From an uncultured Clostridia bacterium (lineage in GTDB: Bacteria; Bacillota; Clostridia; Christensenellales; Aristaeellaceae): a stretch of 8,553 nucleotides of DNA. Shown piece after piece: positions 5,499 to 8,553 of this stretch; position 1 is the first letter of the stretch, and every line of letters starts with the position of its first letter. Position numbers and translations under genes: made by a program. The notes under the pieces were generated by a model, which searched no databases, was not told where the DNA came from, and was given only the letters and a program-made list of their open reading frames with translations. Location of the stretch: contig CAKUAV010000134.1 in the NCBI GenBank assembly GCA_934636425.1, forward strand, positions 1 through 8,553. The letters run 5' to 3'.

Positions 5499-6575
5499 TC
5501 AATGGATATATTTTGTTGATAATTTGTTAATTGAATCATATGAATATCCGCAATGAATAAGGGAAAAATACGTAGTGGCAATGCCGGAATCCCACATCTT
5601 ATGTGTGGCAAGGTACATGATGATTTCTCTTGGAGAATACTGGATGAAATCGAGAGATTTGAGTTCCCATTTTCCACTAGCGCCATTATTTCTGCGCAGA
5701 ATGATGTCATTTTGTGTCAGGTCGAGATCAACATGGCAGATTACATTCCATTGATTATAGCACTTGTCAAAGATGATGCCCAACAGTGCAACATTAATGC
5801 TTTCTGTTTCCACATTGCATAGCTCTTCCTGTATAGCACGGGTTGCAACATCTGTAAATGAGATTGTTCTATTTTGAACATCAAGCTGAGGACTTAAGCC
5901 TTCGACAACCGACACATCACTTTCACCTGGTCGATAACCACTGGACGATGATCTAATGGAAAATATGGCTTTGCTGTCCTTGGTACGAATGAGAATACAA
6001 ATTCCCATCGCATTGGGAAGCATGTAAGGGTTTTCATTTTCAAACACGAATGAATCGATATACTTTTCTTTGAGTGCATATGAGGGATTTTCAAGATTTG
6101 TTATGGTGGAGTAGGCATGATAATAACTTTCCTCAGACATGAAAAGGTGTATTGAATAATCCTCTCTATTAGGAGTTCGTTCAATACGATATTTCCACAA
6201 ATTAAGTATACTTCCATTCCATGGCGTTTGTTCATTCATTTTACGCTTGCGTTCGATAATGTTTAGCGTATTATTGTAACAAAGAGCGACTTCAGATGGC
6301 CATTCAAAAGGTTTGTTGTTATCGATATGGACGTTGATGTTTTTGTCATCGAAACATGCACGGCCATCTCCATCGATAATAACAATGTTTGTGTTGCGAT
6401 TGCCTATTCGGAATGTATTTCCTAATGAATGAGTGTTATTACGAAAAATGGAGAATATTAACCTATATATACGATCACATAAGTTATTGACGGGTTTTTG
6501 AAAAAGTGTAGTAAAAACTATGCCGGCAAAGAAACCTATGACGTTTCTGAAAAGATCAAACATAAAGCTTTTCAT
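5499..6575 (-). CDS. Membrane-anchored Nudix-like protein
   Basis: This 358-residue protein has one N-terminal hydrophobic segment (about 11-25, NVIGFFAGIVFTTLF), a polar middle region, and a C-terminal domain that resembles a Nudix fold. The pattern GYRPGESDVSVVEGL (213-227) followed by FTDVATRAIQEEL (240-252) matches the Nudix layout, but the box is degenerate: R246 and the metal-binding pair E250/E251 are present, the first Glu of REUxEE is A247, and the following Gly is C253. It is reminiscent of SMODS-associated Nudix proteins (PF18167 type), which combine membrane helices with such a domain in nucleotide-signalling conflict systems; this is from memory and unproven. No nucleotidyltransferase partner is in the window. 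The gene is clearly AT-richer than its neighbours, suggesting transfer. I chose the ATG at 6573-6575, preceded by GGATGTGA, because an upstream ATG (6606-6608) lies within the promoter -10 box. Confidence 0.75.
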   Translation of the reverse strand: MKSFMFDLFRNVIGFFAGIVFTTLFQKPVNNLCDRIYRLIFSIFRNNTHSLGNTFRIGNRNTNIVIIDGDGRACFDDKNINVHIDNNKPFEWPSEVALCYNNTLNIIERKRKMNEQTPWNGSILNLWKYRIERTPNREDYSIHLFMSEESYYHAYSTITNLENPSYALKEKYIDSFVFENENPYMLPNAMGICILIRTKDSKAIFSIRSSSSGYRPGESDVSVVEGLSPQLDVQNRTISFTDVATRAIQEELCNVETESINVALLGIIFDKCYNQWNVICHVDLDLTQNDIILRRNNGASGKWELKSLDFIQYSPREIIMYLATHKMWDSGIATTYFSLIHCGYSYDSINKLSTKYIH

Positions 6576-6606
6576 AAAATCACATCCAATAAAATGATTC
6601 AAATAC

Positions 6607-6635
6607 ATTATATACTAAAGCGATAGATGTGTAAA
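6607..6635 (-). promoter_or_regulatory. Promoter of the Nudix-like gene
   Basis: On the minus strand TTTACA (6630-6635), 17 bases, then a perfect TATAAT (6607-6612). The transcript would begin near 6600, past the ATG at 6606-6608, so the latter cannot be the translation start. The gene has its own strong promoter, set just after the terminator of the binding-protein gene. Confidence 0.82.
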
Positions 6636-6682
6636 TTGGTATATATACTGAAGTATTGAATCGTGAATAGGAATTACTATAC

Positions 6683-6720
6683 AAAAAATCGGGCGGAGGA
6701 TCGATATGACCCTCCGCCCG
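6683..6720 (-). terminator. Rho-independent terminator of the sugar-binding-protein gene
   Basis: CGGGCGGAGG (6690-6699) and CCTCCGCCCG (6711-6720) form a perfect 10-bp stem with an 11-nt loop, followed on the minus strand by six U (A6 at 6683-6688 on the plus strand). It begins 18 bases after the stop codon. It separates the transporter operon from the Nudix-like gene. Confidence 0.93.
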
Positions 6721-6737
6721 AATGAGCGAAATGGAGA

Positions 6738-8186
6738 TTACTTGGCGGCGCGCCACGCGTCGTACTGCTTCTGGAACTCGGCGGTGATCTGCTCGGCGCC
6801 GGAGGCGTTCAGCGCATCCAGGAAGATGGGCAGATACTGCTCGGGATCGAGCGTGCCCAGCGACAGCAGGTTGCCGTATTCGACGACCGCGGCCTGGCAC
6901 ATGGCGATCTGATCCAGCACGGAGGTGGTGTCGGGAGCGAAGCCCAGCGTCACGGCGCTGATGGCCTTCTCGCCGAATTCCTTGTACTGCTCCCACTTGT
7001 CGATCGGCTCGCTGTCCAGAACGTAGGAGATCATGGAGTTGCCGGTCGTCCAGTTCTGGCCGGAGAACTTCTCGCCGGCGTCGGCGGCGCGGGTGATGCG
7101 GCCGTCGTCGTTGACGGTGTAGTGCACGCCCTCAAGGCCGTAGCAGATTGTGTTCTTGACATAGGGATCGGTGTTCCACAGCTCGAGGAACTTGATGGTC
7201 TGCTCCTGATACTTGGACTTGGCGGGGATGCAGAACATGGAGCCGGTGGCGGAGGCGGTCTCGCTCAGAGCGGGCGATGTGCTCATGACGACGATTTCCT
7301 TGCCGTAGGTCGCGGTCTGCGCGTAGTCGGACAGAGGCGCGGACTCGAACCAGGCCAGACCCATCTTCTGGGCGTTGGTGTATTCCTTATAGTCGGTGCG
7401 GGTGAGCACGTCCTCGGCGATGTAGCCCTTGTTGTACCAGTCGTTCATCATGGTGACGAACGCCTTGTATTCCTCGGTGGCGTAGTAGTTGAGCACGGTT
7501 TCCGGCTCGGTGCGGCGCACGACCGACATGAAGGAAGAGTCGCCGGCGACCATGTCGAAGTTATGATACATGTCGACCTTCACCAGCTGGGTGGGGGAGG
7601 CGCTGTTGGTCAGCTGGAAGCCGGGGCGGTCGCCCGATTCCTTCAGCGCGGCCAGCAGGGGCTCCACGTCGGAGAGCTCGTCCACGGCGTTGTAGTCGAA
7701 GCCGACGCTGTCCATGAATTCCTTCTCGCAAAACACGCCCCAGGTGGTGGCGGTTTCCTTATAGGTGGTCACGCCGTAGATGCCGCCGTCCACCTTCGCG
7801 CCCTCCCAGAACACGTCCGGGATGGTCTCGACCAGCTTGGGGGTGAGCTTGAGCAGCTCGCTCAGCTCGGCGTACGCGCCGGTGCGCACGCGGTTGTAAT
7901 AGTCGCGCCAGCCCGCGTCGAAGCAGGCGTCCATCTGCTCGTCGGAGGCGAGCAGCAGCGGCAGCTGGGAGCCATAGCCGTCGGTCTTGACCAGCTCGAT
8001 GTTGAAGCCCAGCTTGTCAAAGACGTACTTGGTCAGCTCATCGGAAACCATCTTGTCGTCGGGCGTGGGGTTGTCGGTCAGGAATATGCGCAGCGTAACG
8101 TCCGAATCGTCCGCCTGCGCGGCGCCGATCAGACCCATGGACAGAACCATGGCCAGCGCGAGAACCAGAGACAGGATTTTCTTCAT
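6738..8186 (-). CDS. Extracellular sugar-binding protein of an ABC transporter
   Basis: This 482-residue family 1 solute-binding protein resembles the LplA/DUF3502 type that serves CUT1 oligosaccharide importers. Residues 1-25 are a Sec signal peptide (two Lys, a hydrophobic core LSLVLALAMVLSMGLIG, then AAQA before DD), with likely cleavage after A25. There is no lipobox cysteine, unlike most Gram-positive binding proteins. The mature part starts with the usual beta strand (VTLRIFLTDNP) and has the aromatic-rich, domain-swapped look of the family. AAGGAGG (8195-8201 on the plus strand as CCTCCTT) precedes the ATG by 8 bases. It follows the permease gene on the same strand with a 120-base gap holding a large hairpin, and ends at a strong terminator, so it is the last gene of the transporter operon. 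The ligand is unknown. Confidence 0.92.
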   Translation of the reverse strand: MKKILSLVLALAMVLSMGLIGAAQADDSDVTLRIFLTDNPTPDDKMVSDELTKYVFDKLGFNIELVKTDGYGSQLPLLLASDEQMDACFDAGWRDYYNRVRTGAYAELSELLKLTPKLVETIPDVFWEGAKVDGGIYGVTTYKETATTWGVFCEKEFMDSVGFDYNAVDELSDVEPLLAALKESGDRPGFQLTNSASPTQLVKVDMYHNFDMVAGDSSFMSVVRRTEPETVLNYYATEEYKAFVTMMNDWYNKGYIAEDVLTRTDYKEYTNAQKMGLAWFESAPLSDYAQTATYGKEIVVMSTSPALSETASATGSMFCIPAKSKYQEQTIKFLELWNTDPYVKNTICYGLEGVHYTVNDDGRITRAADAGEKFSGQNWTTGNSMISYVLDSEPIDKWEQYKEFGEKAISAVTLGFAPDTTSVLDQIAMCQAAVVEYGNLLSLGTLDPEQYLPIFLDALNASGAEQITAEFQKQYDAWRAAK

Positions 8187-8242
8187 TGAGGTGCCCTCCT
8201 TGTTCTATTTATGCATACGCATGAAAGCGCAAACATCAAAAT

Positions 8243-8302
8243 AATGCGGAATTCGGAATTGGAAGCGCCGGAAATAATTCCGAATTGCGCATTCCGAATT
8301 AA
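8243..8302. repeat. AATTCCG hairpin between permease and binding-protein genes
   Basis: AATGCGGAATTCGGAATT (8243-8260) and AATTCCGAATTGCGCATT (8276-8293) pair over 18 positions with one G-G mismatch, around a 15-nt loop. A further CCGAATT follows to 8300. It is made of the same units as 572-596 and 3457-3481. Inside an operon such a hairpin could stabilise the downstream binding-protein mRNA or partly terminate the upstream message. No clear promoter is visible between it and the binding-protein start. Confidence 0.7.
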
Positions 8303-8306
8303 AAAG

Positions 8307-8553
8307 TCAGCCTTTCACCGCGCCTACGGTCATGCCCTTTATGAAGAAGCGCTGGAAGAAGGGATAGACCACCAGCACCGGCCCCAGCGTGCAGAACAGC
8401 ATGGCCATGCGCGCCGTTTCGGACGGGGCGTTCTTGAATTCCTCCACCTGCTCGGGGCTGAGCTGGCCCTGCGCGAGCTGCTCCTTCAGGAAGTCGAGAT
8501 TCTTTTCGATCTTCATGAGCATATGCTGCAGCGTCGTCAGCTCGGACTTGGTG
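8307..8553 (-). CDS. Sugar ABC transporter permease, C-terminal part
   Basis: Only the last 81 residues are in the window; the frame stays open past the edge, starting at TKSELTTLQH upstream of the internal Met at 8522. The end, NAPSETARMAMLFCTLGPVLVVYPFFQRFFIKGMTVGAVKG*, is the standard C-terminus of MalG-type (YtcP/LplC-like) inner-membrane permeases of CUT1 importers: the last membrane helix, then the YPFFQRFFIKG and GAVKG ending. It would pair with a second permease and an ATPase outside the window and with the downstream binding protein. An unusually charged stretch (KIEKNLDFLKEQLAQGQLSP) lies before the last helix. Confidence 0.9.
   Translation of the reverse strand, partial: TKSELTTLQHMLMKIEKNLDFLKEQLAQGQLSPEQVEEFKNAPSETARMAMLFCTLGPVLVVYPFFQRFFIKGMTVGAVKG

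Noticed and set aside
4470..5519. Long plus-strand frame opposite the SGNH gene
   Set aside because: It is an antisense shadow of a well-recognised enzyme in GC-rich DNA; composition is Val/Arg/Gly-rich with no start signal.
6576..6608. Upstream ATG start for the Nudix-like gene
   Set aside because: The ATG overlaps the TATAAT box, so it lies before the predicted transcription start, and it has no ribosome binding site.
7122..8189. Long plus-strand frame opposite the sugar-binding protein gene
   Set aside because: Same reason: an antisense shadow with biased Val/Gly/His composition.

Overview
The window looks like part of a carbohydrate-use region from a high-GC anaerobic gut-type Firmicute (Clostridia). 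The Christensenellales/Aristaeella type is a low-confidence guess. The reasons are strong AAGGAGG-type ribosome binding sites, consensus sigma-A promoters, a CUT1-type sugar transporter whose binding protein has a Sec signal peptide but no lipobox cysteine, a stand-alone WbsX/GH99-like hydrolase, an AraC-type regulator, and intergenic palindromic repeats built on AATTCCGAATT and CTGGGGC...GCCCCAG. The lineage cannot be fixed from sequence reading alone.

Layout from left to right. Positions 1-843 are non-coding: the left arm of a long composite inverted repeat, containing a 44-bp tandem array, a large palindromic unit and a terminator-like hairpin. Positions 881-2988 hold a divergent pair, an AraC-family regulator (minus) and a WbsX/GH99-like glycosidase (plus). 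They share a 155-bp control region with two facing promoters and a tandem 9-bp repeat that looks like an AraC-type operator. Positions 3017-4261 are again non-coding: a strong minus-strand terminator, the right arm of the inverted repeat, and a third, diverged copy of the hairpin. Then come, all on the minus strand, an SGNH/GDSL esterase (4389-5384), an AT-rich membrane-anchored Nudix-like gene with its own promoter (5499-6575), an extracellular sugar-binding protein with a good terminator (6738-8186), and the 3' end of a sugar ABC permease that runs off the window.

How the genes may work together. The permease and binding protein would import an oligosaccharide. The AraC protein probably activates the glycosidase beside it. 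The SGNH esterase could remove acyl groups from the same glycan. The substrate is unknown. The Nudix-like gene does not fit this theme: its base composition, its membrane anchor and its degenerate Nudix box suggest a horizontally acquired gene, possibly related to the SMODS-associated Nudix family of conflict systems, though no partner nucleotidyltransferase is in the window.

The most unusual non-coding observations are near-identical inverted arms of about 265 bp, within longer degenerate arms, around the regulator/glycosidase pair, and a 12-bp hairpin found after three genes in the same orientation relative to transcription, with compensatory base changes in its stem.
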